A stretch of DNA of 64,000 nt, from NCBI GenBank assembly GCA_000283575.1, contig AP012044.1, forward strand, positions 3,906,001 to 3,970,000. Reading direction: 5' to 3'. The notes below the pieces were generated by a model. The model had not been told where the DNA came from, did not search any database, and saw only the letters and a list, made by a program, of their open reading frames with translations. Position 1 is the stretch's first letter, and the number at the start of each line of letters is the position of its first letter. Source of the stretch: Oscillibacter valericigenes Sjm18-20. Lineage in GTDB: Bacteria; Bacillota; Clostridia; Oscillospirales; Oscillospiraceae. Shown here piece after piece: positions 25,689 to 33,884 of the stretch. The position numbers were made by a program, and so were the translations under genes.

Positions 25689-25975
25689 GTTGAACCCTCC
25701 TGAATGATTGTTTTGTAATTGTAATCCCATCTGCACTTATTGCGATTCAGTTTGGTTCGTTACACGAAAGCCCGTATGGGTTTCAACCTGCCTAATCGAA
25801 TGTTTACAACAAGGGATGGCTGACAGTTTTGTTGCCGGAGGCTTCGCTCCATAAAGCGCCACGCCAAACCAATTACTTCCCTTATTGTAAAAGAATAAGC
25901 GCAAATGTGAAACGCCCGTCGGCGTCCTACACTTACGCTTTTTATAGTACCAAAAAGCACCGCCGAAGCGATGCT
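25689..25975 (-). ncRNA. Candidate bridge (guide) RNA region of the IS110 element
   Basis: IS110 elements express a structured RNA from the non-coding left end, upstream of the transposase, that pairs with target and donor DNA. Here 287 non-coding bases precede the gene, with short complementary segments but no protein-coding potential. Boundaries and folding were not computed; the call rests on family knowledge and position. Confidence 0.4.
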
Positions 25976-26014
25976 CTGTTTTTGGCTTGTATTATTAAGA
26001 TTTAACAGACATAG

Positions 26015-26767
26015 TTAGATTTCAGGGATGATGAACTCGCCCGTTTTTATGCGGTTCAATAAATCGTTCGCAGTTTCATATGCATCACGGAAATCATTTC
26101 TCAGTCTATCTGAATTTGCAGCAATTTCTAATACTTGAAGAGTTCTACCGGATTCAATGATACGCCACAGAGAATTTACACGGGTCCGGGTACCACTTTC
26201 GTCTTTGTCGGCATTATTACCATTGTTGTAAATTTCCTTAATAAAGTACGTTTTTTTCACAGGGTCTTGGATTTCATCAATACGCAAAAGAAATGCCTCC
26301 GTATACATTGCAACAAACCATAAGCCCGCAGAACGATATGCTTTTTGAAATTGCGCTTCTGAGATAAATCGTGACACTTTTGTCCCTTCCTTTCCATATT
26401 GTCTTTTTTGCTCAAACACAACAATCTCTTTTTCCATATCCACTTCAACGGTTTCATAGCCGACTCCCAGCCAACTTAAAGCAATTGAGTGAGATGTTGT
26501 GTTTGCCCAAAATGCCCTATGCGTATGTGCAGAAGGAGGCAATTCAAAACCAAGCATCTTCTCAATATCATTAAAAGTCAATGTAACCTTATTGTCTTCG
26601 CTGTCATGAAGATAATCTGAAAGCAACCGATACTTTTTACTTGGAGCTTGTAGTTCATTCGTTTCTACGGACTCAGTGGCATCATTATTTTTTTCCAAAG
26701 TAGCTACCTTTTCTTCTAAAACGCTGATTCTATTTATCATTTCTAATATGACACGGTCATAATCCAC
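26015..26767 (-). CDS. DUF7662-type protein with N-terminal coiled coil (accessory gene in the prophage)
   Basis: A 250-residue protein. Residues ~5-28 form a short coiled coil (ISVLEEKVATLEKN). Residues ~45-115 match the pattern I associate with DUF7662: YRLLSDYLHDS, then VTLTFNDIEKMLGFELPPSA and the HRAFWAN/LSWLGVGYETVEVD segments. The remainder is helical. Markedly more AT-rich than the terminase and portal genes around it, so it was probably acquired. It does not belong to the standard head module. A superinfection or defence function is conceivable but untested. GGAGG lies 9 bases before the ATG. Confidence 0.62.
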   Translation of the reverse strand: MDYDRVILEMINRISVLEEKVATLEKNNDATESVETNELQAPSKKYRLLSDYLHDSEDNKVTLTFNDIEKMLGFELPPSAHTHRAFWANTTSHSIALSWLGVGYETVEVDMEKEIVVFEQKRQYGKEGTKVSRFISEAQFQKAYRSAGLWFVAMYTEAFLLRIDEIQDPVKKTYFIKEIYNNGNNADKDESGTRTRVNSLWRIIESGRTLQVLEIAANSDRLRNDFRDAYETANDLLNRIKTGEFIIPEI

Positions 26768-26861
26768 AGCAATACCTCCTTATTTGTTGGGTATGCAGAT
26801 ATAATAGCGTACATATTGCGAAATGTCAATACTTTTTATGAATATTTAGTAATATGCATGA

Positions 26862-28535
26862 CTAAAAGACAATTAGTCCTCGGTCGTCGTAAACCGAAGA
26901 GCCGCTCTCATTGCTGCACCGAATCGCCCGGTCTAGCGCCATAATCGTGGCGACAGCGCCATCAATTTTCTCAGTGGATTTCTCCTTGTCGGTCTTGATG
27001 TTTCCGGCAGGGTCGGTGCGAATATAAATGTTATCCATCATCCAGCGGAGGACAGGATGCCCGCCGTGGGCGAGCTTTTCCTCAAGGGTCAGCTTCATAA
27101 GCTCTTTGGTCGGCGGAGACATATCCTTGAAGCCCTGACCGAACGGGACGACTGTAAAGCCGAGGTTTTCGAGATTCTGCGTCATTTGCACGGCGCCCCA
27201 GCGGTCAAACGCGATCTCACGGATGTTGTAACAAGTACCGAGTTCCTCAATGAAGCTCTCGATGAAACCGTAATGAACAACATTGCCCTCGGTGGTTTGC
27301 AGGAAGCCTTGCTTTTTCCACACATCGTAATTCACATGGTCGCGACGGACGCGCAGATCAATGTTGTCCTCCGGTATCCAGAAGAACGGAAGCACGGTGT
27401 ATTTGTCCTCTTCGTCAAGCGGCGGGAAAACCAGAACAAATGCCGTTATATCCGTGGATGACGAAAGGTCAAGACCGCCGTAGCAGACACGCCCGCGCAG
27501 GCTGTCTGCGTTTATCGGAAATGCGCATTTATCCCATTTGTCCATCGGCATCCAGCGTACCGCCTGTTTGACCCACTGGTTCAAGCGAAGTTGACGGAAG
27601 CTGTTTTCCTCGGCGGGATTCTGCTTTGCGCTCTCACAGGCGGCTTTTACCTTGTCGATTCCGACCGTGATGCCGAGGGATGGGTTTGCTTTTTTCCATA
27701 CCTTCGGGTCCGTCCAGTCATCCTCTGGCGCGGCGCCGTAGATTACAGGGTAGAAGGTCGGGTCATGCTTCCTGCCGTTCAGAATATCCAGAGCCTTTTG
27801 GTGTACTTCCCAGCAAATGCTGTTCTGGTTGTCCCCGGCAGTTGTAATTAGAAAATACAGCGGTTGCATTCTCGCATCTCCGCTGCCTTTGGTCATAACA
27901 TCGTAGAGCTTTCGGTTCGGCTGCGTGTGAAGCTCATCAAATACCACGCCGTGGGTATTGAAGCCGTGCTTGTTTCCGACATCGGCGGACAGTACCTGAT
28001 AAATACTGCCCGTTGGCTGATAAATGAGCCGCTTCTGCGAGTCGAGGATTTTTACCCGTTTTGACAATGCCGGGCACATCCGTACCATGTCCGCCGCTAC
28101 ATTGAATACGATGGACGCTTGGTTTCGGTCGGCGGCACAGCCGTAAACCTCGGCGCGTTCCTCGTTATCGCCGCAGGTGAGGAGCAAGGCAATAGCCGCC
28201 GCAAGCTCACTTTTTCCCATCTTCTTGGGTATCTCCACATACGCGGTGTTGAATTGCCGGTAACCGTTGGATTTGAGTGTTCCGAATACATCACGGATAA
28301 TCTGCTCCTGCCAGTCAATCAGCTCAAATGGCTTGCCCGCCCAGGTGCCTTTGGTATGGCAGAGCGCCTGTATAAAAGACACGGCATAGTCGGCGGTGGA
28401 CTTGTCATAAACAGAATCCGCCGATTTAAACCGTGTCGGAGTGTATTTTCTGAGCCTTCGTATATCCGCCGCCTCCCTTCGGGCATAAAAATAGACCTGC
28501 CAATTGCATCGTTTGCAAGAGCAAGCCTTCAGAAT
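26862..28535 (-). CDS. Terminase large subunit; start codon uncertain
   Basis: The ATPase-nuclease that packages phage DNA. Walker A-like VEIPKKMGKSELAAA, Walker B region GVVFDELHTQPN, and the C-terminal nuclease with GGLDLSSSTDITAF, IREIAFDRWGAVQM and STEKIDGAVATIMALDRA are all clear. The usual N-terminus (RREAADIRRLRKYTPTRF, then VYDKSTADYAVSF) lies upstream of the first acceptable start, a GTG at 28382. The frame is open to a TAG at 28538-28536 but has no ATG, GTG or TTG there. The gene ends with TAG, so amber is used as a natural stop here. Confidence 0.9.
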   Translation of the reverse strand: MLKACSCKRCNWQVYFYARREAADIRRLRKYTPTRFKSADSVYDKSTADYAVSFIQALCHTKGTWAGKPFELIDWQEQIIRDVFGTLKSNGYRQFNTAYVEIPKKMGKSELAAAIALLLTCGDNEERAEVYGCAADRNQASIVFNVAADMVRMCPALSKRVKILDSQKRLIYQPTGSIYQVLSADVGNKHGFNTHGVVFDELHTQPNRKLYDVMTKGSGDARMQPLYFLITTAGDNQNSICWEVHQKALDILNGRKHDPTFYPVIYGAAPEDDWTDPKVWKKANPSLGITVGIDKVKAACESAKQNPAEENSFRQLRLNQWVKQAVRWMPMDKWDKCAFPINADSLRGRVCYGGLDLSSSTDITAFVLVFPPLDEEDKYTVLPFFWIPEDNIDLRVRRDHVNYDVWKKQGFLQTTEGNVVHYGFIESFIEELGTCYNIREIAFDRWGAVQMTQNLENLGFTVVPFGQGFKDMSPPTKELMKLTLEEKLAHGGHPVLRWMMDNIYIRTDPAGNIKTDKEKSTEKIDGAVATIMALDRAIRCSNESGSSVYDDRGLIVF

Positions 28536-28593
28536 CTATTTGTACGAGACACACGCCGTCTCCGGCGCGTCCTCGGCTATTTTTTAAGCTGGA

Positions 28594-28821
28594 TTAGTAG
28601 TTTTCGTTGTGCAGCAGAAGTTCAAGGGCAAGCTGTGTGTCGGGGTCGGAGGGTTCAACATCCCAGCCTCTGTCGTAGTTACATACGATTTCTCCGTTGC
28701 GTTTGAGCATCAGCTTGCTGATTCTGCCGCCCTCGATGCCAAATTGTGAACCTTCGTCGTACTGCTTCATCCAGTAATGAAAAACGCTGTCGTGAATTTT
28801 GAGGGTTCCTTCCTTCCACAT
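28594..28821 (-). CDS. Small phage protein, unknown function
   Basis: A 75-residue protein (ATG at 28821 after GGAGGGCGCGGTC). Sequence features: MWKEGTLKIHDSVFHYWMKQ, then beta-like ISKLMLKRNGEIVCNYDRGW and an acidic C-terminus. Small proteins of this type are common just upstream of large terminase genes in clostridial prophages. No domain assigned. Tight spacing with 28835-29020 indicates one transcript. Confidence 0.65.
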   Translation of the reverse strand: MWKEGTLKIHDSVFHYWMKQYDEGSQFGIEGGRISKLMLKRNGEIVCNYDRGWDVEPSDPDTQLALELLLHNENY

Positions 28822-28834
28822 GACCGCGCCCTCC

Positions 28835-29020
28835 TTAAGGTCTGTGTTCCAATTTAATGTCGTCGTCCTCAAAGTGGGCAATGTATCGGGTTTCGAACCG
28901 TTCACCGGGAAGCTGGACGATTATCCGTAATTCGCCGTTTTCAAAGGCTCGGTAGGTTCGCAGGATTTTTGATCCTTTGGGAAGCTGCTCTTCAATCTGT
29001 TTCCATTGCTTTTCGTTCAT
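28835..29020 (-). CDS. Small phage protein, unknown function
   Basis: A 61-residue protein (ATG at 29020; GGAGG 9 bases before). It has an N-terminal helix (KQWKQIEEQLPKG) followed by beta strands (LRIIVQLPGERFETRYIAHF), giving a compact alpha-beta pattern. Not recognised. Neighbours are a small protein and DUF5049/DUF4314 genes in the pre-terminase cluster. Positions 29021-29175 hold no gene I can support. Confidence 0.62.
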   Translation of the reverse strand: MNEKQWKQIEEQLPKGSKILRTYRAFENGELRIIVQLPGERFETRYIAHFEDDDIKLEHRP

Positions 29021-29175
29021 TTTCTTTTCCTCCGTTTGGTGTGGTTTTCCCTTTCGGTAGTCACATATTAACTCTGAAAACACACGATATCCAGGCAATT
29101 ACGCGATCAACTCGGGCATATTCTGCACGATCTTTCGGGCGAATATTGCCACTGTGATTGTGTGGTTTACAGCCG

Positions 29176-29352
29176 TTACACCTCGCCTGTGAGGATAAAG
29201 CGGGCGTATTCGTCCCTATGCTCTTCAAGAAAAACCACCAGTTCGAAGAAGTTCCTCTCATGCGCAATGCGCTGAACGGCGAGGGTATCGAACATATTTG
29301 TCAGACCGGTTTCACGGACGGCGAGAATTTGCTCCTTCACTTTACTGTCCAT
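29176..29352 (-). CDS. DUF5049-like small phage protein
   Basis: A 58-residue helical protein, MDSKVKEQILAVRETGLTNM followed by VQRIAHERNFFELVVFLEEH, matching the DUF5049 pattern found next to DUF4314 in Firmicutes prophages. It starts inside the last codons of the DUF4314 gene (11-base overlap), so the pair is coupled. Function unknown. Confidence 0.75.
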   Translation of the reverse strand: MDSKVKEQILAVRETGLTNMFDTLAVQRIAHERNFFELVVFLEEHRDEYARFILTGEV

Positions 29353-29587
29353 CACTTGCATCCTCCAGCTTTCTGCACAAATCTTCGCCGTAGACCACTT
29401 GGAGCGAGCTACCGTTGTCCCACGCGACGCCCAAGCTGCCGATGTCGTCCACATACCGCACGGTGCCTTTCGTTCCGATTGGCGGCGCTTGGACATCGTC
29501 CATACTGAGCAGCTCGACGCGGCATCCGACCGGATATTGTTTACGGATACACTCCACGGTTTCTCTTGCGGAAAAGTTATTGTTCAT
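29342..29587 (-). CDS. DUF4314-domain protein
   Basis: An 81-residue protein (ATG at 29587). The core YPVGCRVELLSMDDVQAPP, TKGTVRYVDDIGSLGVAWDN and SSLQVVYGEDLC form the small SH3-like beta barrel typical of DUF4314. Found in many clostridial phage and plasmid methylation/early clusters; role unknown. Overlaps the end of the 29577-30317 gene by 11 bases. Confidence 0.82.
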   Translation of the reverse strand: MNNNFSARETVECIRKQYPVGCRVELLSMDDVQAPPIGTKGTVRYVDDIGSLGVAWDNGSSLQVVYGEDLCRKLEDASDGQ

Positions 29588-30317
29588 CGTCGGTTCCTCC
29601 CAAGATGGCTTTGATTTCGGCGCATACAGCGGGATCGGATTTTGCTTTGTCAAGGTCGTCCTGCGAGAAGCCCTTTTTCTGCCCGGTCTTGAAAGCCGAG
29701 CTGCCGGAGAGGTTTTTCAGCAGAATTTTACGCTCCTCTTTGTATTCCGCTCCGATGAAGCCCAGCCGCAGGAGAAAGCAGCGGAAAGCGTATTTTTCGT
29801 TGTCGGTTTCCTTTTCTTTTGCGGTGACACGCTTTTGCGCCCTTGCCGCGCCGAGCAGCTTGCCGATAAAATGTGCGGACGCACTGATGACCTCTGGTTC
29901 CGGTATATGATCGAACCATGGGAAACGGATGGTATCGTCCGTAAGCTCGATATCCAGACTGTCCGCGCCAAGAGCCTTTCTGATGAGTGCCGCTTTGCTG
30001 TCCGTCAGCCTGCGAAGGTTTTCGACCGCCGTTTCGCTGAGGTCCTTCAGCGGAAGCTCTATGCAAAGCCCGTCCGTGACTTCCTGGGCTTCGGCCTCGA
30101 AGCCTTTCTCGCAAAGGGCCTCTATGAGCCGTTCGGTTTCGTCGCTGTCCGTCAGGTCATCGAAGCTGACGGTACCATTTTTGTCGATGTGGTAACCGCC
30201 GACCTCGTAGGCAAAGGTAGGAGCGCCGAGGTAGTTGGTTGGGGCATTCAATACCGTGCTGATTGCACCGACCAATGATTTGCGTTCGCTGCCCGTAACA
30301 TTGTATTTGAGTTCCAT
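29577..30317 (-). CDS. Conserved prophage protein ('virulence-related' family), unknown function
   Basis: A 246-residue protein opening MELKYNVTGSERKSLVGAIS. The front ~100 residues contain YLGAPTFAYEVGGYHIDKNG and an acidic stretch; the rear is helical and basic. This family recurs in Clostridia prophages next to DUF4314 and methylase genes and is often annotated, without evidence, as virulence-related. Its place between small pre-terminase genes and the cytosine methylase suggests a DNA-associated housekeeping role. Intact. Confidence 0.7.
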   Translation of the reverse strand: MELKYNVTGSERKSLVGAISTVLNAPTNYLGAPTFAYEVGGYHIDKNGTVSFDDLTDSDETERLIEALCEKGFEAEAQEVTDGLCIELPLKDLSETAVENLRRLTDSKAALIRKALGADSLDIELTDDTIRFPWFDHIPEPEVISASAHFIGKLLGAARAQKRVTAKEKETDNEKYAFRCFLLRLGFIGAEYKEERKILLKNLSGSSAFKTGQKKGFSQDDLDKAKSDPAVCAEIKAILGGTDDEQ

Positions 30318-30416
30318 TTTTCAAACCGCCTTTCTTTTTTCGGTATTACATTAATCACTCTAAACCGCTTATATAGCAACGGTTTTACGCGATTTCTGCG
30401 GAGAATACTGTACCGA

Positions 30417-32117
30417 TTATTCGGCGGTTTCTTGTGTACATGACACAATGCCGGATAGCACAAAACAGACGCACGGCAAGGCCACGCCGTTGCCCCACAT
30501 CTTATACTCGGCGGCGTCGGAATGCGGATTTTTCAGCCATTTGATAATCTGCCTGCGGCTTTTGGGCTTCTCGCTGGCACCAATAATTTTGCGGTGCATT
30601 TCCCAGACCTCAGACCAGAATGCGATTTCCTCCTCGGTCGGATTTTCAGTGCCAAGGTTGGAACACCAGTCGTCTGGGAAACTTTGAAACCGGGCGCACT
30701 CGGTGGGCGTCAGCCTGCGGACGGCGTATTGCGGCTGATTCACAATCTGCATATCCTTGTAATCCCGCGCCATAAGCGTCGCCGCCATTTCCTCATGCGC
30801 CTCGGCAAAGCTGCCCGTCGTCATGGTGTAAGCCACGGCATGACGGTCGGCGGCGGTCAGCGAAAAACTCACGTCCTCATTGACGCCGCTGCCTTGGGGT
30901 CCGTTCTTTTCCTCACGGCCGATCATGGAACCCTGCAGTGCAACCACGGCAATCCCACCCTGATTGCAGCCGGGGTTACCTCCGCCCCGATCAAGGGTGC
31001 GTGCGGTTTCCGCTTCATAAATGCCGCTGTTCGGATTGTCCGAAAGCATGGAATTGCTTTTGTCGGAGCAGATGCCGTAGGCCTGCATGGTCAGCGGGAC
31101 ATTCATGCCACCCATACCCATACGACTGCTGAGCGTCTGGACTTTGCCGTCCTCACTGATTTTAATGCGGCTGTCCATCGGGTGATGCTCAATCGCCACA
31201 CCGGGAACGACGCCAGCCCGGAGCGTCGGTGAGCGTTCTTCCTCAAAACCAACGCCCCGACTCTTTGCGCTGTGTTCGGTGCAGAAGCCACTCGACTGCA
31301 TGACGCAGGGCGGATGCCCATGCTCCTCAGCCCGGAGCGTCGCGGCAATGTCGTCGGAGACCGACATGAAGCCGCCGCCCTGATCGTTGAGACAGGTTAC
31401 GCAGTCGCCTGATATTCCAGCGCCGTTCTCAGTATCTCGGGCAGCGCTTTGCCACGGAGCGCCGCGCGGCGTAAAATCCCTTGACACGCCTTCGCGCTCA
31501 AATAGTATTTCAAAGGCGCGTCCGCCTGCAAAATCCGCGACAAGGTAGATTCTGCGGCGGCGTTGGGGAACTCCGAAATATTGCGCGTCGACAGTTCTGT
31601 AAGCAAGACTCCATCCGCTTCCCATATAGCTGTCGGCGTAAGACCATCTGCCGTTTTCAGGCAAAGGCACCTCGGTGTCCGGCCGGACGATGCCGACGAC
31701 CGCTTCGAGGACCGCCTTGAAATCGGCTCCCTTGTTTGAACTGAACGCGCCGGGGACGTTCTCCCAGAGCGCGTATTTCGGATACCTTCCATTGGTCTTA
31801 CACCTCATTTCCTTGATGATTCGTATCGCTTCATAAAAAAGGACGGATTGGCACCCGTCCAGACCGGCTCTCTTGCCCGCAACCGACATATCGGTGCAGG
31901 GCGAGCCGAAGGTGATAATATCCACCGGCGGCAAAGCCGCTCCGTTCAGAGTGGAAATGTCACCGTAGTGCTTCATCTGGGGAATTCGCTTTGTGGTGAC
32001 CCGTATTGGGAACGGCTCAATCTCCGAAGCCCAGAGCGGTTCAATGCCGCAGAGCAGACCCCCGAGCGGAAAGCCGCCGGAGCCATCAAACAGTGAGCCG
32101 AGGGTGAGCTTACTCAT
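30417..32117 (-). CDS. Phage DNA cytosine-C5 methyltransferase with repetitive target region
   Basis: A 566-residue C5-methyltransferase: SAM-binding LGSLFDGSGGFPLGGLL, catalytic Pro-Cys in TFGSPCTDMSVAG, ENV in ALWENVPGAF, QRRRRIYLVA and C-terminal GNGVALPC. Between motifs VIII and X (residues ~225-470) the region holds several copies of a loose repeat of the form AATLRAEEHG, PTLRAGVVPG, ARTLDRGGGN and ATLMARDYKD. Multi-target phage methylases have such enlarged variable regions. It overlaps the downstream end of the ParB-methylase gene by eight bases. Likely protects phage DNA from host restriction. Confidence 0.92.
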   Translation of the reverse strand: MSKLTLGSLFDGSGGFPLGGLLCGIEPLWASEIEPFPIRVTTKRIPQMKHYGDISTLNGAALPPVDIITFGSPCTDMSVAGKRAGLDGCQSVLFYEAIRIIKEMRCKTNGRYPKYALWENVPGAFSSNKGADFKAVLEAVVGIVRPDTEVPLPENGRWSYADSYMGSGWSLAYRTVDAQYFGVPQRRRRIYLVADFAGGRAFEILFEREGVSRDFTPRGAPWQSAARDTENGAGISGDCVTCLNDQGGGFMSVSDDIAATLRAEEHGHPPCVMQSSGFCTEHSAKSRGVGFEEERSPTLRAGVVPGVAIEHHPMDSRIKISEDGKVQTLSSRMGMGGMNVPLTMQAYGICSDKSNSMLSDNPNSGIYEAETARTLDRGGGNPGCNQGGIAVVALQGSMIGREEKNGPQGSGVNEDVSFSLTAADRHAVAYTMTTGSFAEAHEEMAATLMARDYKDMQIVNQPQYAVRRLTPTECARFQSFPDDWCSNLGTENPTEEEIAFWSEVWEMHRKIIGASEKPKSRRQIIKWLKNPHSDAAEYKMWGNGVALPCVCFVLSGIVSCTQETAE

Positions 32118-33351
32118 CGGCGCTTACCCCCGGCAGTTCGCTATATTTGTACGACAGCCCGCCGCGCATTACGGAAACCCCGTCTGCATTCCCGGTCTGT
32201 TCGATATACCGCTTTACAATGACATCGCAGTATTTCTCGTCAAGCTCTATGGTGAAGCAAATTCTGTCGGACTGCTCGCCGGCGATGAGTGTAGAACCGC
32301 TGCCACCAAAGGGGTCGAGCACAATGCAGTTTGTGAGGCTGCTGTTCATAATGGGATACGCAAGCAGCGCAATCGGCTTCATAGTGGGATGGTCGGCATT
32401 TTTCTTCGGCTTCTCAAATTCCCAGATGGTGGTCTGCTTGCGGTCGGCGTACCAGTTGTGCTTACCCTTCTTCTTCCAACCGAAGAGGACGGGTTCATGC
32501 TGCCATTGGTAAGGCGAGCGCCCCAGCACCAGCGACGGCTTTTTCCAGATGCAGCACCCGGAAAGCTGAAAACCCGCGTCCGAAAAAGCTTTGCGGAAAT
32601 TCAGACCTTCGGTGTCAGCGTGAAATACATAAATGGAAGCGTCCTGCGCCATTGCCGCTTCGGTGTTCATAAACGCCGCAAGCAGAAAATCGTAGAACGC
32701 TTCATTTCCCATATTGTCGTTTTTGATTTTACCTGCCGTTCCTTCATAATTGACATTGTACGGCGGATCGGTCACCACAAGATTTGCGAACTTGCCGTCC
32801 ATCAGAGCGGTAAAGGTGGCGGCTTTGGTGGAATCGCCGCAGACCAGCCGATGCCGGCCGAGCGTCCAGACATCGCCGAGCTTGGTGACGACTGGCTTTT
32901 GAAGCTCCGCGTCCACATCAAAATCGTCATCATGGATGCCGTCCTTGAGCGAATCCTTGAAAAGTGCGTCTAGTTCGGCAGGTTCGAAGCCCGTGAGTGA
33001 CACATCAAAGTCCGCGCCCTGCAGGTCGGATATGAGGAGCGCCAGTTTATCCTTATCCCAGTCGCCGCTGATTTTATTGAGCGCGATGTTGAGGGCTTTT
33101 TCTTTTTCTTCGTCCATCTCAATCACTACGCACTCGACTTCGGTGATACCCATATCGAGCAGAACCTTCAAACGCTGGTGCCCGCCGACGATCCGCCCGG
33201 TAGTTTTGTTCCAGATAACAGGCTCAACATAACCGAACTGCTCGACGGAGCGTTTCAGCTTTTCATATTCGGGATCGCCGGGTTTGAGGTCTTTGCGGGG
33301 ATTGTAGTCCGCTGGGATAAGGCGATCAGTCCGAATCTTTTCTATCAGCAT
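32110..33351 (-). CDS. ParB-like nuclease domain fused to DNA N6-adenine/N4-cytosine methylase
   Basis: A 413-residue protein starting at the ATG at 33351. Residues 1-~95 are a ParB N-domain: RLIPADYNPRKDLKPGD, then QFGYVEPVIWN and GRIVGGHQRLKVLLDMG. The methylase follows, with VVTDPPYNVNYEG (DPPY motif IV) and, near the end, LDPFGGSGSTLIAGEQ (SAM site), the order of beta-class enzymes. Common in Firmicutes prophages beside a cytosine methylase. Methylates N6-A or N4-C; which is unknown. It overlaps the end of the SAM-synthetase-like gene. Confidence 0.9.
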   Translation of the reverse strand: MLIEKIRTDRLIPADYNPRKDLKPGDPEYEKLKRSVEQFGYVEPVIWNKTTGRIVGGHQRLKVLLDMGITEVECVVIEMDEEKEKALNIALNKISGDWDKDKLALLISDLQGADFDVSLTGFEPAELDALFKDSLKDGIHDDDFDVDAELQKPVVTKLGDVWTLGRHRLVCGDSTKAATFTALMDGKFANLVVTDPPYNVNYEGTAGKIKNDNMGNEAFYDFLLAAFMNTEAAMAQDASIYVFHADTEGLNFRKAFSDAGFQLSGCCIWKKPSLVLGRSPYQWQHEPVLFGWKKKGKHNWYADRKQTTIWEFEKPKKNADHPTMKPIALLAYPIMNSSLTNCIVLDPFGGSGSTLIAGEQSDRICFTIELDEKYCDVIVKRYIEQTGNADGVSVMRGGLSYKYSELPGVSADE

Positions 33352-33769
33352 ATTTCTCCGCCGCCTTTCTGATTTCTTTGTACTTATCGTAATCCTCCCA
33401 CCGGAAGAGACAGGAATAGAAATGTCCGTAGCGTTCCTCACTGCCGTTACGGGCTTCAAGTGCGGTGGTCCCTCCGGCGTCGATGTCCTTGCTCTGTTTA
33501 TGGACGAATACAAAAACCGTGAATTTCCAAGGATTGTAGCCAACCTTGCGGAGGACTTCACACACCTTCCAACGGATGTCTACTTTGCCGTCGCAGGTGA
33601 TCTCGCCCGCAACTATAATTTTGCCCTTGGTTGCCATGACCTCGCAGGCAACACGGGATGATTTGTCTTTGCGCAGACAGGCGTCAAGAAGGCTGTCTGC
33701 AATGATGTCGCACAGTTTATCCGGGTGTCCGGCGCAGGCGCTCTCGGCGGTTTTATAACTCTTATTCAT
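33326..33769 (-). CDS. Phage-encoded partial S-adenosylmethionine synthetase (MetK N-domain-like)
   Basis: A 147-residue protein resembling only the first third of MetK (normally ~390 residues): SACAGHPDKLCDIIADSLLD contains the GHPDK substrate motif, followed by SRVACEVMATKGKIIVAGEI. The second and third MetK domains, including the phosphate-binding loops, are absent and no continuation exists downstream. It is encoded first in a row with two DNA methylases, so a role in SAM binding or supply is tempting. Catalysis by this domain alone is unlikely. Intact as an ORF. Confidence 0.8.
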   Translation of the reverse strand: MNKSYKTAESACAGHPDKLCDIIADSLLDACLRKDKSSRVACEVMATKGKIIVAGEITCDGKVDIRWKVCEVLRKVGYNPWKFTVFVFVHKQSKDIDAGGTTALEARNGSEERYGHFYSCLFRWEDYDKYKEIRKAAEKYADRKDSD

Positions 33770-33808
33770 TTAAATGTCTCCAATCGGCTTTATTGTTTAT
33801 ATTCGCTA

Positions 33809-33868
33809 TTGACTATCGAACGGAACGGTAGTACAATTACTTATGTCAAACGGATCGGTGGTACAATT
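33809..33868 (+). promoter_or_regulatory. Promoter with duplicated 20-bp operator-like repeat
   Basis: A promoter TTGACT (33809-33814), 17-base spacer, TACAAT (33832-33837) is overlaid by the repeat AACGGAACGGTAGTACAATT (33819-33838). A second copy with two changes lies at 33849-33868, 30 bases later, just before the ribosome site of the 33885 gene. Two direct repeats on one face, about three helical turns apart, suit a repressor or self-regulator. Confidence 0.7.
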
Positions 33869-33884
33869 TGAGGAGGAATGATTT

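Larger units (their letters stand above)
24400..25975 (-). mobile_element. IS110-family insertion sequence between portal and terminase genes
   Basis: One transposase gene (24483-25688) lies between prophage head genes, with ~80 bases of non-coding sequence on its 3' side and ~290 on its 5' side. IS110 elements have no long terminal inverted repeats and leave short cores, so the ends given here are estimates bounded by the portal start (24337) and the DUF7662-like gene (stop at 26015). The long 5' non-coding part is where this family encodes its guide (bridge) RNA. Confidence 0.75.

Noticed and set aside
29021..29175. A further small gene in the pre-terminase cluster
   Set aside because: Open frame exists but without start, ribosome site or recognisable sequence.
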